Assembly: GCA_900149785.2 (NCBI GenBank)
Contig: FSSI02000015.1
Coordinates: 26,696 to 90,695, forward strand
Source: Sodalinema lacuna_A
GTDB taxonomy: Bacteria > Cyanobacteriota > Cyanobacteriia > Cyanobacteriales > Geitlerinemataceae
Length of the DNA: 64,000 bases
Reading direction: 5' to 3'
How positions within the stretch are numbered: the first letter of the stretch is position 1; each line of letters starts with the position of its first letter. Shown here piece after piece: positions 17,883-26,850 of the stretch. The translations under genes and the position numbers were made by a program. The notes under the pieces were generated by a model. The model was not told the origin of the DNA. It saw only the letters and a list, made by a program, of their open reading frames with translations, and searched no databases.

Positions 17883-18218
17883 TTATTCTCTCACGTTGAG
17901 GGCCTGGGAGTGTTGGGCGCGAAATCGCATGGAGACTTGCCAACATTCTGTGAGTAGATGATGCCAGGGCATTAGAACCGACATATCGACTCCCGCTTGA
18001 CAGCCCGTCGCATCCAGCATCATTTTGGCCGAACTCACCTCTTCCTGGGCATGGATGACACGATGCAGCAGATCTTGCTGTTCGTGGGCCTCTAGGAACT
18101 CGATGGTTTCGGTTTCCAGGAGCGTCCGAGAGCGTTTAAACCAGTATTGGAAGTCTTCGAGCAGGGGTTCGAGGACTTTTTTGAGCAAACTCGGCTCTGG
18201 GAGATGGGGGCGACTCAT
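17883..18218 (-). CDS. DUF2605-like soluble protein
   Basis: The 111-residue helical protein (LLKKVLEPLLEDFQYWFKRS, ETIEFLEAHEQQDLLHRV, MPWHHLLTECWQVSMRFR) matches my recollection of the DUF2605 family, which is restricted to cyanobacteria and often sits beside DUF2973. No catalytic motif is evident. Transcription runs from here towards the DUF2973-like and Hsp70-like genes. Confidence 0.72.
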   Translation of the reverse strand: MSRPHLPEPSLLKKVLEPLLEDFQYWFKRSRTLLETETIEFLEAHEQQDLLHRVIHAQEEVSSAKMMLDATGCQAGVDMSVLMPWHHLLTECWQVSMRFRAQHSQALNVRE

Positions 18219-18304
18219 AATTTAATAATAGTTTACCGACTCACCTACAATCTTAACGCTATTTACATTTGTTTACAAATCTGGTGAACGGTCTAAGGCA
18301 AGAC

Positions 18305-18341
18305 TGCGATCGCGTTACATTTGGGGCGATCGCAGTCCTTG
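18305..18341. repeat. Inverted repeat built from two HIP1 sites
   Basis: GACTGCGATCGC at about 18304 and its exact complement GCGATCGCAGTC form a 12-bp stem around an 11-base loop. It lies 50 bases beyond the stop of the small gene at 18391-18534 on the same (minus) strand. It could serve as its terminator, although no T run follows. Confidence 0.45.
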
Positions 18342-18375
18342 AGTTGTCTGAGTTTCATCATCTCGATGGCTTTGA

Positions 18376-18401
18376 GGTTATCCAGCTCGGTTATCCAGCT
18401 C
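18376..18401. repeat. 13-bp tandem duplication over a stop codon
   Basis: GGTTATCCAGCTC occurs twice in immediate succession; the second copy encodes the stop codon and last residues of the small minus-strand gene at 18391. Confidence 0.8.
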
Positions 18402-18534
18402 GACGAACGCAGCGGCGGCGATCGTGAAGAATTTCCTCAGCCTGATAGACCTGTTGAGATAATTTTAACCATTGCCCAAATCCGGGAATCCGTTGCAGCC
18501 AACGGTTAAGACGCGCACCATAAGACCTGTCCAT
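18391..18534 (-). CDS. Small basic protein (47 aa), unknown
   Basis: An ATG at 18534 has a near-perfect AGGAGG six bases upstream, which is the strongest start signal in this region. The product, starting MDRSYGARLNRWLQRIPGFG and continuing QWLKLSQQVYQAEEILHDRR before a basic end, is a short amphipathic helical protein with 47 residues. I know no family. The stop codon falls inside a 13-bp tandem duplication. A frame on the opposite strand here lacks a ribosome site and is rejected. Confidence 0.6.
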   Translation of the reverse strand: MDRSYGARLNRWLQRIPGFGQWLKLSQQVYQAEEILHDRRRCVRRAG

Positions 18535-18622
18535 TGGGGGCCTCCTGTCTGTTGTATTCGTTACTGAACTAGCTCTAGTTTAGCAATTTTACCCGTAACG
18601 ATAACCCAATCTCGTCCTTAAA

Positions 18623-19414
18623 TTAGTATTTCGCCTTAAAGTGATAAACCTCGTGTAGTAACTCACACCAACCATCAGCCAACACATCCAAAATCCTCTC
18701 CCCCTTCTGGCGACTGGCCGCCGTTGCATCGCCCACCACACCACTCGTACTGAGATCCTGAGTTAACCAAGAAAAGGTGAGTCCCCCTTTGCTGGCTAAC
18801 CTCCCAGGCTGTTGAGGGGGATATTCCCGCACGGCTTGCTTCATGCGTACCCATTCAGGCAATAACACCAACATCAAACTGGTTTCGGCATCACCGGCGT
18901 GCATGGCCGCTTGCACTTCCCGTTCGCTCAGGAGGCGTTTATGTTCCTGAGTGACTCGCCAAGTAAAAATGGGAAAAAGCCAGAAATCCTCATAACGAGC
19001 ATGAAGATCTGTGGCCACAATTTCCATCACTTGCGGTTGTCCTCCATGAGAGTTCATCAGCACCAGTTTACGAAAGCCAGCGGCGTAGAGACTTTCACCG
19101 ATGTCCATCAGAGTGCTGATAAGGGTATTGGCAGACAAACTGATGGTTCCGGGGAAGTGACGATGTTCATTGGATTTGCCGTAATGGAGGGGAGGCAAGA
19201 CATAGACGGGAATGTCGGCACTTAGACGGGTTAAGGCTTCCCCCAACACCCCTAAGCCAATGGCACTATCGACAATAAGAGGGAGATGGGGTCCATGTTG
19301 TTCAACAGCCCCCACTGGTTGAACTAAAACCGTATTGGCTTTATCAGGCAACTGCTCAATCTCAGTCCAGGTTAAATAGGCAAAGAAACGCTCAGGTGGA
19401 ATAAAGTTTTTCAT
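18623..19414 (-). CDS. Creatininase-family amidohydrolase
   Basis: The 263-residue protein has the metal-binding signatures of the creatininase superfamily: VQPVGAVEQHGPHLPLIVDS, YGKSNEHRHFPGTISL, LVLMNSHGGQPQVMEIVA, and MHAGDAETSLML. Relatives include creatininase, formamide hydrolase for riboflavin/F420 (ArfB) and MftE, which remove C-terminal residues from modified peptides. The exact substrate here is open. Its start codon overlaps the stop of the upstream histidine kinase by 4 bases, so the two are translationally coupled, an unusual pairing. Confidence 0.88.
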   Translation of the reverse strand: MKNFIPPERFFAYLTWTEIEQLPDKANTVLVQPVGAVEQHGPHLPLIVDSAIGLGVLGEALTRLSADIPVYVLPPLHYGKSNEHRHFPGTISLSANTLISTLMDIGESLYAAGFRKLVLMNSHGGQPQVMEIVATDLHARYEDFWLFPIFTWRVTQEHKRLLSEREVQAAMHAGDAETSLMLVLLPEWVRMKQAVREYPPQQPGRLASKGGLTFSWLTQDLSTSGVVGDATAASRQKGERILDVLADGWCELLHEVYHFKAKY

Positions 19415-21708
19415 GCTGTTTCATGGGTTTCTAGGGAGAGGTGACGAGTCGGGTTTAGACTGAGGGGAAGTTCGATGGTAAAGGTTGTCCCCTGCCCTGG
19501 CTCAGAGTTACAGTAGAGTTTCCCCTGGTGTTTTTCAACGATAATTTGATAGCTCATGGACAGTCCTAAGCCCGTTCCAGATCCTACGGGCTTGGTCGAA
19601 AAAAACGGGTCAAAAATACGGTTGCAGACGCTCGGAGTCATTCCTGTGCCGTTGTCTTTTACCTTGATGATAATTTGGTTTTTTCCGTTTGTTTTTGTTG
19701 TTAGGGTAATTGTTGGGGCTTCCGTCAGCTTAGAACTCCCTGGGAAATCCCCATGATTTGCTAAAGCATCAATGGCATTATTTAAGAGGTTTAAAAAGAC
19801 TTGATTGAGTTCAGACGGGTAGCAATTAACTTTAGGGATCTCTCCATAGAGTTTGACAATCTTGATTTCAGGGCGGTTTTTTTGTTCCTTAAGTCGAGAT
19901 TGTAACACCATTAACGTACTTTCAATTCCGTCATGAAGGTTGACAACCTTGGTCTTGGATTCATCCAGACGTGCGAAGTTTCTTAGACTCAAGACAATGT
20001 TGCGGATTCGCTCTGCGCCTGAGGTCATCGAATTTAGAATTCGCTGTAAGTCTTCAACCAAATAACTCAAATCGATATCTTCGGCTAGACTTTGAATAGA
20101 AGCATCAGGATTGGGGTAGGCTTGTTCATAGGCTTGAAGGAGGCGAATTAAATCCTGAATATACTCTCGGGCATAGCGGATATTGCCAAAGATAAAACTA
20201 ATTGGATTATTGATTTCATGGGCGACTCCTGCCACAAGCTGTCCCAGACTGGACATTTTTTCCGTATGGACTAACTGAGCTTGGGTGCGTTGTAATTGGG
20301 AGAGGGTTTTTTGTAATTCTGTGGTGCGTTGGACGACTTGGTTTTCTAGGGTTTGGTTATAGTCGGCTAAGAGTTTTTGGGCGGCTTTGCGATCGCGGAT
20401 ATCTTGAAAGGCGACAATCACCCCATCGACTGCACCGGCTTCATCAAGAAGTGGGGTACTGGCCATATCCAGGGGAATGATCTGGCCCGACTGACGCAGT
20501 TCGAGGTCATCCCGCCGCACCGATTGTCCAGAGAGCGCCAATTGTCCGGGAAGTTGTTCGAGGGGATAGAGGTCTGAGGTATCGGCTTGATAGAGGTGAT
20601 AGTCTTGGGCAAACTGGTGTAAATCGGACTCTACATCACCGAGGAGACGTTGAGCGGTGTGATTGCGGTAGAGCATCCGTCCACGGCGATCGTGAACGCA
20701 GACCCCTACTGGCATGGCTTCGAGCAATTGAGATAAGCGATTCTGACTTTTATGCAATTCTCGGTTACTGGCCCGAAGTTGCCGTTCGACCTGATGATGT
20801 TCATCGTTGCTGGCTGACAAGACGAGGGAGGTGAGAATGGTCGCCCCCATAAACGATTGCAAGAGCGTAAACGCAATATAGATTGAATGACCGGCAAACG
20901 GACCGAGGCCTTGGACGGTCGTGAAAATGGCAATGAGGGAAATCCCGAACACAAATAGGGTGGTTTCAAATTTGCCAAAGCGCAGAACCGACCAAACACA
21001 GAGGGGAATCAGGGCATATTCTGCGGGATAGCCGAGTCCAAAGGTTCCGGTGAGGATAATAATGCTGACCCCGATAAAGAGGGTGATTTCCAATCTCCGA
21101 TAGCGGCCAGGGTTGGGCCGCCATTGAGTCGGTGCAGCCATACCTGCCAAGAAAACCGGCGTAATCAAGAGTTGGCTGAGGACAGCACTCCAGGACCAGA
21201 TGATGAAGGACCGGGGAACCTCTGAGGGAGGAATTAGGCCAATGACAACTAGGGGAAAGACGCCTAGGGTGGCACCGATGAGGGATGCGGGAATGAGGCT
21301 GAGGATAAAGAGTCCCACGTGGGGAACTCGTTGCAGGATAGTCCCTTGAGGAATCCAGGAGCGCAATAGGGCCAGAACGACGCTGAGTTCTAGGGCATTG
21401 CTGCTACCGTGAACGAGGCCACAGAAGAGGATCTCGATGGGTCCAAGATGGGGTACGCCGAGCCATAAATCGAGGCTAGTCGAGAGCATCGATCCTAGAA
21501 AAACGCCGGGAACGGCCCGCCATTGCGATCGCCACAAACTTACCCCAAGCATGAGTCCTGTGGGAAACCAGACGGAGGAGATATTGCCCGGGAGGGCCGC
21601 AAATCTTAGCGAGAGTTGAGCGCTCAGGAAGTAGATGAGGGCGATGGCGACCCACTCGAGTAGCTGTCGACTCCAGGGGGTAGACCGGTTCAGTACAGAA
21701 GGCTTCAC
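19411..21708 (-). CDS. MASE1-PAS sensor histidine kinase
   Basis: The 765-residue protein starts with a MASE1 membrane sensor of about eight helices (residues 10-300; FAALPGNISSVWFPTGLMLG is typical). A short coiled coil follows, then a PAS domain (about 330-440) and another coiled coil. The HisKA phosphoacceptor is His at about 496 in GVAHEINNPISFIFGN, and the HATPase_c domain shows LNLLNNAIDAL, VKDNGTGMTP and GTGLGLSMSYQI boxes. It is a full-length class I histidine kinase. No response regulator gene is adjacent, so its partner is elsewhere. The 3' end overlaps the creatininase gene by four bases. Confidence 0.92.
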   Translation of the reverse strand: MKPSVLNRSTPWSRQLLEWVAIALIYFLSAQLSLRFAALPGNISSVWFPTGLMLGVSLWRSQWRAVPGVFLGSMLSTSLDLWLGVPHLGPIEILFCGLVHGSSNALELSVVLALLRSWIPQGTILQRVPHVGLFILSLIPASLIGATLGVFPLVVIGLIPPSEVPRSFIIWSWSAVLSQLLITPVFLAGMAAPTQWRPNPGRYRRLEITLFIGVSIIILTGTFGLGYPAEYALIPLCVWSVLRFGKFETTLFVFGISLIAIFTTVQGLGPFAGHSIYIAFTLLQSFMGATILTSLVLSASNDEHHQVERQLRASNRELHKSQNRLSQLLEAMPVGVCVHDRRGRMLYRNHTAQRLLGDVESDLHQFAQDYHLYQADTSDLYPLEQLPGQLALSGQSVRRDDLELRQSGQIIPLDMASTPLLDEAGAVDGVIVAFQDIRDRKAAQKLLADYNQTLENQVVQRTTELQKTLSQLQRTQAQLVHTEKMSSLGQLVAGVAHEINNPISFIFGNIRYAREYIQDLIRLLQAYEQAYPNPDASIQSLAEDIDLSYLVEDLQRILNSMTSGAERIRNIVLSLRNFARLDESKTKVVNLHDGIESTLMVLQSRLKEQKNRPEIKIVKLYGEIPKVNCYPSELNQVFLNLLNNAIDALANHGDFPGSSKLTEAPTITLTTKTNGKNQIIIKVKDNGTGMTPSVCNRIFDPFFSTKPVGSGTGLGLSMSYQIIVEKHQGKLYCNSEPGQGTTFTIELPLSLNPTRHLSLETHETA

Positions 21709-21770
21709 AGAAAACTTAAGGATACTGATATTTTGATGTGTTTAGCCTGGGGAGGAGTAGCCGCTGGGAC

Positions 21771-22151
21771 TTAGGGAAAGTTGCCAGATTCTGGGGGGTC
21801 TGGGTTAGGGTCAAGGCGATCGAGCCGAGCTTCTAGAGCATCGAGACGGCGTTTTTGTTCCACCACTAGAGTGGCGAGGCGATCTAGGGTAGAGGTTGAT
21901 TCTGAGGATTGGGTTCTCCCGGGTGTAATCGTCGGAGGAACCACTTGAGAGTCACGGTGTTGGGGTGAAAACTGGGTTTGATTGATCTGGCGATCGAGTT
22001 GTCGGACTTGAGATTGTAGGTAACGAACTTGGGATTCGAGGCGGTTGATGCGAGGGTCAGCGAAGGCCAGCGCAGGGGAGACTTGAGATCCAATGACGAT
22101 CGCCACCAGAAGTACAAGTATCCACTGCGTTAGTTGGCAATTTTGTCGCAT
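21771..22151 (-). CDS. Exported coiled-coil protein
   Basis: The 126-residue protein has a signal peptide (WILVLLVAIVIGSQVSPALA) and a short mature part. The mature part is two coiled-coil stretches (RINRLESQVRYLQSQVRQLD and TLDRLATLVVEQKRRLDALE) joined by a Ser/Thr/Pro-rich linker. It ends in a Pro-rich tail. The pattern suggests an oligomerising periplasmic protein; the family is not known to me. It sits between the histidine kinase and the cyanophycinase on the same strand. Confidence 0.7.
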   Translation of the reverse strand: MRQNCQLTQWILVLLVAIVIGSQVSPALAFADPRINRLESQVRYLQSQVRQLDRQINQTQFSPQHRDSQVVPPTITPGRTQSSESTSTLDRLATLVVEQKRRLDALEARLDRLDPNPDPPESGNFP

Positions 22152-22185
22152 TCGTCGTGGTCGCGGACAGAGTCAGGAATCGGCG

Positions 22186-23049
22186 TTAGGCCGTTAACCG
22201 TTGTTCAGGCACTTGAAGGCTGCGGGTGGGGATGTGAAAGCGATCGCCGTAGGTCAGCACATGAACCCTTAAGTTAAAGATACTCAAGGGGTTAATGGCA
22301 TCGACATAGGGTTCATTGGTGTAATCGACTTCGCCGGGATCGATAATGGTCACGGTTCCCTTTCCTAAGACTTGGATTAAGCCATCGCCTTCAAAGAGGG
22401 CGCAGGTATCTTCGTCAATCCCGACACCGATGCGATCGGGGTTGGCGGAGATGGCGCTAATCAGTCGAGCCATGCGGTTACGGTTATGGAAATGCTGGTC
22501 AACAATCACCTGAGGAATAATCCCCAGGCCGGTGGTCATATCGACCAAGGAGCGGTTGGGGGACTCTCCACTGCCCCCACCGGCGATCATGTGATAGCCC
22601 ATAACGGCGGCCCCGGCGCTGGTTCCGGCCAGGACGATTTCCCCTCGTTGAACTTGTACGAGAATTTTCTCCATCAGGGGAGTATCGGCCAGTAAGGAAC
22701 AGAGGCGAAGTTGGTCGCCTCCGGTCATAAAGACACCGGTACAGTCTTCGAGGTCGTTTTGCCAAATGGGATCTTCTCCCTGATAGCGCTCGCGGATATC
22801 GAGAATGCGGACGGCTTTGGCCCCCATATCCTCAAAGATATCCCGATAGCGGTTGCCGATCGCCGCCGGTTCGCGTGAAGCTGAGGGAATGATAGCAATT
22901 TGGGCATCCCGACCCCCTGAACGGTTAAAGAAGGTTTGCAGGATTTCGCGCCCGTGAACTTTATCTTCCGCGCCGCCGATTACCAAAATCGTTGTTTGAG
23001 GGGAATGGGACATCGTCGGTTCGAGAGATTGAGCATCTGTTTGGATCAT
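22186..23049 (-). CDS. cphB: Cyanophycinase
   Basis: Cyanophycinase is a serine-type exopeptidase that releases beta-Asp-Arg dipeptides from the nitrogen reserve cyanophycin. The 287-residue protein shows TTILVIGGAEDKVHGREILQ, GVFMTGGDQLRLCSLL and the nucleophile elbow VLAGTSAGAAVMGYHM, plus VIVDQHFHNRNRMARL, all family hallmarks. The start may be at 23049 or at the ATG at 23013, which would give 275 residues. The synthetase gene cphA is not within this window. Confidence 0.94.
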   Translation of the reverse strand: MIQTDAQSLEPTMSHSPQTTILVIGGAEDKVHGREILQTFFNRSGGRDAQIAIIPSASREPAAIGNRYRDIFEDMGAKAVRILDIRERYQGEDPIWQNDLEDCTGVFMTGGDQLRLCSLLADTPLMEKILVQVQRGEIVLAGTSAGAAVMGYHMIAGGGSGESPNRSLVDMTTGLGIIPQVIVDQHFHNRNRMARLISAISANPDRIGVGIDEDTCALFEGDGLIQVLGKGTVTIIDPGEVDYTNEPYVDAINPLSIFNLRVHVLTYGDRFHIPTRSLQVPEQRLTA

Positions 23050-23580
23050 AGGGAATTAGGGCGTAATGGACTTCGAGTCAAGGATGTCCTACCGGACGTT
23101 GGTCTGCGGGTCGCGGTTCATCGGAACGTTCACCTTCTCTTCGAGACGCTACGTGAGCGGTAGAGCGCTAGCCCTCTTGTGACGTTGATTGAGGTCAACG
23201 CCGAGGGGGGACGAGCGATGGGGATATGGGGGTGAAGCGAAGGAGCGCGCAGGTGATCTAACCCTACATTTGCTGAGGTCGATCAGCGCCAACAGCGCCA
23301 ACAGTATACAAAAACTCGGGACGCTTTGTAACTGCGACCACCGTTAATCTTTGGCTTAACATTGGCTTAACAACAGGTAGCCATTCAAGTTCTCCTATAA
23401 TACCATTTTGGCTGGCACGAGTTTCAGAGGTGGCCTGGGGTTAACATTAAGGGGCGACCGGTTGATGCAGAATCGCCGTCATTCACCACCCGAGGGACCT
23501 GTTAGGGGAAACTCACGCCAGTGAGCGCCCAATTGAGTGCCAAATTGAGCCATAATTTGGCTGATGCTGAAGCCCGAATG
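23050..23580. other. Intergenic region with duplications and a -10-like box
   Basis: About 530 bases separate cphB (minus) and trmD (plus). It contains a 9-bp tandem repeat (CAGCGCCAA, 23284-23301), an 11-bp tandem repeat (TTGGCTTAACA, 23351-23372), and a TATAAT hexamer at 23396-23401 pointing towards trmD without a well-spaced -35 box. Frames on either strand look non-coding. I find no tRNA or other RNA gene in it. Confidence 0.5.
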
Positions 23581-24318
23581 ATGAGATTTGATATTGTTAC
23601 GCTGTTTCCAGAGTTTTTTAAGACCCCGTTTGAGGTGGGGTTGATGTCTAAGGCGATCGCTCGGGGAATTGCTGAGGTTCACTGCACGAACCCTCGGGAT
23701 TTTACCCAGGACAAACATCGCCGGGTTGATGATGAACCCTATGGGGGCGGGGTGGGGATGGTGTTAAAGCCTGAACCCATTTTTGCGGCGGTTGAGTCGT
23801 TACCGGTTTTGCCTCGGCGGGAGGTGATTTTGACGACCCCTCAAGGGGAGCCGATGAGTCAACAGCATTTTAAGACTTGGGCAGCCGATTGCGATCAGTT
23901 AGTGGTCTTATGCGGTCACTATGAGGGCATGGACGAGCGAGTCACCCATTTAGTGACTCGGGAGGTATCCTTGGGGGATTTCGTGCTAACAGGGGGCGAA
24001 ATTCCGGCGCTGGCTTTAGTGAATGGGGTCGTCCGTCTCTTGCCGGGAACCGTCGGTAAAGCGGCCTCATTAGCGGCGGACAGTTTTGAGGATGGTTTGT
24101 TGGACTATCCGCACTATACGCGCCCGGCAGTGTTTCGTCAGTGGTCAGTTCCCGAGGTGTTGTTATCGGGGAATCATGCCAAGATTGCCCAGTGGCGGCG
24201 ATCGCAACAATGGCAACGGACGCGATCGCGGCGGCCCGATTTACTCAGTCCCGATTTACTCGATCCCGATTTACTCAATGAAGAGGTTGATGAGGCCCTT
24301 GAGCCACCTTTGTCTTAG
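23581..24318 (+). CDS. trmD: tRNA (guanine-N1)-methyltransferase
   Basis: TrmD methylates G37 of tRNAs that read CNN codons, preventing frameshifts. It is a SPOUT knot enzyme: MRFDIVTLFPEFF at the start, DEPYGGGVGMVLKPEPI, QLVVLCGHYEGMDERV, and VSLGDFVLTGGEIPALAL. The frame is open back to a GTG at 23521, but the ATG at 23581 gives the family start. The C-terminal end is extended by three near-identical five-residue units (PDLLS, PDLLD, PDLLN) from a 15-bp tandem repeat at 24235-24279, which looks like a recent slippage product. Confidence 0.94.
   Translation: MRFDIVTLFPEFFKTPFEVGLMSKAIARGIAEVHCTNPRDFTQDKHRRVDDEPYGGGVGMVLKPEPIFAAVESLPVLPRREVILTTPQGEPMSQQHFKTWAADCDQLVVLCGHYEGMDERVTHLVTREVSLGDFVLTGGEIPALALVNGVVRLLPGTVGKAASLAADSFEDGLLDYPHYTRPAVFRQWSVPEVLLSGNHAKIAQWRRSQQWQRTRSRRPDLLSPDLLDPDLLNEEVDEALEPPLS
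24235..24279 (+). repeat. 15-bp tandem repeat in the trmD tail
   Basis: Three copies of CCCGATTTACTC plus three variable bases encode consecutive PDLLx units. The repeat keeps the reading frame. Confidence 0.85.
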
Positions 24319-24371
24319 GGAGATTCTGAGCGAGAGATTCCGATCAAGAGATGTCGACTGGGGGATGCTCC

Positions 24372-24893
24372 TCACGAGAGCTTCGCTTGGGGGGGAAACT
24401 CTCGTTTGCGATGGTTTCCTCCTGGAATCACAAGGGTTGGACAGGGGGAATGTTCAATCACGTACTTGCTGACACTCCCCAAAATCAAGGCTTGCCAAAC
24501 CTCTTTTTTCCCATTTCCCACGACCACTAAATCAGCCGACCAATCCTGGGCCAGATAGCATAGAAGCGGACCGGGACTGCGACGGTCAATGCGATAGTCA
24601 CAGGGAACCTGGCCCTGAGTTGCTTGTTCACACAGTCGTCGTAGCCAGCGTCGCGCCGCCTTGAGTTGTTTCACCTGTTGAGACTGTTGCAACTCATCGA
24701 GATTGATGCGACTTTGCAGCCCCATCCCCGCATCTAGCATCGTCCCGAGTTGGCCCTGGAACTCCAGATTAAGGCAATGTACCAGATAGAGTTCACCCTG
24801 GCGGTCTTGGGCCAGGTTCAGGGCCTGCTGAAAGACCGGGTCTGCCAGGGTTGTCTGATCTAAGCCAACGAGGAGGCGATAGGGGTCGGTCAT
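24372..24893 (-). CDS. Universal stress protein family protein
   Basis: The 173-residue protein has the UspA fold pattern: YRLLVGLDQTTLADPVFQQA at the start, an LVHCLN second strand, and the ATP-binding region ADLVVVGNGKKEVWQALILG followed by SVSKYVIEHSPCPTLVI. That region is close to the G-2x-G-9x-G-(S/T) consensus, with the first glycine kept and the second changed. It could bind ATP. The end is basic. It is convergent with trmD. Confidence 0.88.
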   Translation of the reverse strand: MTDPYRLLVGLDQTTLADPVFQQALNLAQDRQGELYLVHCLNLEFQGQLGTMLDAGMGLQSRINLDELQQSQQVKQLKAARRWLRRLCEQATQGQVPCDYRIDRRSPGPLLCYLAQDWSADLVVVGNGKKEVWQALILGSVSKYVIEHSPCPTLVIPGGNHRKREFPPQAKLS

Positions 24894-24940
24894 GATTCCA
24901 TCCTAGAGCGGGAAGGGGGGTATGGGGTGGCGTATCTGGT

Positions 24941-26626
24941 TTAGGTGTCAGGCAGGTCTGTGACGGCGCCGATACTGCTCGATGAGACCAGCTTGGCATA
25001 TTTGGCTAACACACCGCGACGATAGCGGGGGGCGCGGGCTGTCCAGTTGGCGCGACGTTGACTCAGTTGGGCATCCGAGACATGAAGTTGTAGCGATCGC
25101 TCGTGGGCATCAATGGTAATCATATCGCCTTCTTCGACCAGGGCGATCGCCCCACCGACCGCCGCTTCAGGAGCCACATGGCCCACCACCATGCCATAGG
25201 TCCCACCGGAGAAGCGCCCATCAGTAATCAATCCCACTGAATCACCTAAACCGGCGCCAATAATGGCCGAGGTGGGAGCGAGCATTTCCCGCATTCCGGG
25301 GCCACCTTTGGGTCCTTCGTAGCGAATCACGAGAATATCACCGGCGTTGATTTTGCCGTCGAGGATAGCCTTGAGGCTCTCTTCTTCCGATTCAAAGACG
25401 CGAGCGGGACCCGTCATTTTAGGATTTTTAACACCACTGATTTTAGCCACGGCCCCTTCTTCGGCCAGATTTCCTTTGAGAATCGCCAAATGACCTTGTT
25501 TATAAACCGGATTATCCCAGGGACGAATCACGGACTGGTTTTCGGGCGGGGTGCTGGGAATGTCGGCCAGTTGTTCGGCGATAGTTTGCCCGGTGACGGT
25601 CAGAGCATCTCCATGAAGTAAGCCTTGTTCGAGGAGCATTTTCATCACCTGGGGAACGCCTCCGGCTTGGTGGAAGTCCACGGTGAGGTATTGGCCACTG
25701 GGTTTAAGATCGCAGAGAACCGGAACCTTCTGACGAATGGTTTCAAAGTCATCGAGGGTCAACTCAACACCGATGGCGTTAGCGATGGCTAGCAGGTGCA
25801 GCACGGAGTTCGTCGAGCCGCCCACGGCCATGATGACGGCGATGGCATTTTCAAAGGCTTGACGGGTCAAAATCTGTTGGGGGAGCCGTTGCTGGCGGAC
25901 GGCGTCAATGAGAACTTTGCCGGATTCTTCGGTACTATCGGCTTTTTCGGCGTCTTCAGCGGCCATCGTCGAGGAGTACATGAGACTCATGCCCATCGCT
26001 TCAAAGGCAGAAGACATGGTATTAGCGGTATACATTCCGCCACAGGAGCCGGCGCCAGGACAAGCGTGCCGTTCAACTTCTTTGAGTTCGGCATCGTCGA
26101 TTTTGCCGGCACTATGTTGTCCGACGGCTTCAAAGGCGCTGACGATGTTGAGATCCTGACCGTTATGATGACCGGGTTTGATGGTGCCACCGTAGACAAA
26201 GATAGCGGGGATATTGAGGCGGGCGATCGCAATCATTGCTCCGGGCATATTTTTGTCACAGCCGCCAATGGCCAAGACGCCGTCGAGGCTTTGGCCATTA
26301 CAGACCGTTTCGATGGAGTCGGCGATGACTTCGCGGGAGACGAGGGAGTATTTCATGCCCTCGGTTCCCATGGAAATGCCATCGCTAATGGTGATGGTGC
26401 CGAAGATCTGCGGCATTCCGCCCCCCTGGCGAATCCCGACTTCGGCTCGTTGGGCGAGGCCATCGAGTCCCATGTTGCAGGGGGTGATGGTGCTATACCC
26501 ATTGGCGAGTCCAATGATAGGTTTAGAAAAGTCATCGTCACCAAAGCCGACGGCCCGTAACATGGCTCGATTCGGGGTGCGGGAACTGCCTTGGGTGACG
26601 ACTTGGCTACGAAGATTGTCGGACAT
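24941..26626 (-). CDS. ilvD: Dihydroxy-acid dehydratase
   Basis: IlvD dehydrates dihydroxyisovalerate and dihydroxymethylvalerate in valine, isoleucine and leucine synthesis, using an Fe-S cluster. Cluster and active-site elements are visible: GCDKNMPGAMIAIARLNIPA, CPGAGSCGGMYTANTMSSAF, and near the C terminus DGRFSGGTYGMVVGHVAPEA. I choose the ATG at 26626 (561 residues, usual length); an upstream TTG at 26689 would add 21 unlike residues. It is a single gene in this window. Confidence 0.95.
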   Translation of the reverse strand: MSDNLRSQVVTQGSSRTPNRAMLRAVGFGDDDFSKPIIGLANGYSTITPCNMGLDGLAQRAEVGIRQGGGMPQIFGTITISDGISMGTEGMKYSLVSREVIADSIETVCNGQSLDGVLAIGGCDKNMPGAMIAIARLNIPAIFVYGGTIKPGHHNGQDLNIVSAFEAVGQHSAGKIDDAELKEVERHACPGAGSCGGMYTANTMSSAFEAMGMSLMYSSTMAAEDAEKADSTEESGKVLIDAVRQQRLPQQILTRQAFENAIAVIMAVGGSTNSVLHLLAIANAIGVELTLDDFETIRQKVPVLCDLKPSGQYLTVDFHQAGGVPQVMKMLLEQGLLHGDALTVTGQTIAEQLADIPSTPPENQSVIRPWDNPVYKQGHLAILKGNLAEEGAVAKISGVKNPKMTGPARVFESEEESLKAILDGKINAGDILVIRYEGPKGGPGMREMLAPTSAIIGAGLGDSVGLITDGRFSGGTYGMVVGHVAPEAAVGGAIALVEEGDMITIDAHERSLQLHVSDAQLSQRRANWTARAPRYRRGVLAKYAKLVSSSSIGAVTDLPDT

Positions 26627-26850
26627 GATTATTGATGTTTTCTCGTATAGGAACGCGTATCGAGGCTCGGCGATCGCGCCGGGGTGCAACCAGTTCTCCC
26701 CAACGAAGACCTGGCTGAGTTGGCCTGCGGACTTTCAATAATAGGGGGATTTTGGTCTAATCTGATTGTTTCATAAGACGTGGGGGTCATGCTAGGTGCG
26801 AAAATATATTTAATTCAGTTGATGATAGTTTAGGGGGCAAGTCACCCAGG

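Noticed and set aside
18321..18509. A 62-codon plus-strand frame
   Set aside because: It lies opposite the 47-residue gene, which has a much better start signal, and shows no coding character.
22936..23163. A 75-codon plus-strand frame starting inside cphB
   Set aside because: It begins antisense to cphB, has no ribosome site, and shows no domain pattern.
23140..23185. tRNA-like D-arm sequence GAGCGGTAGAGCGC
   Set aside because: No matching T arm or acceptor stem follows at the right distance.
25796..26560. A 254-codon plus-strand frame inside ilvD
   Set aside because: It is an antisense shadow of ilvD; its Gly/Asp-rich pattern follows from the complement of ilvD codons.
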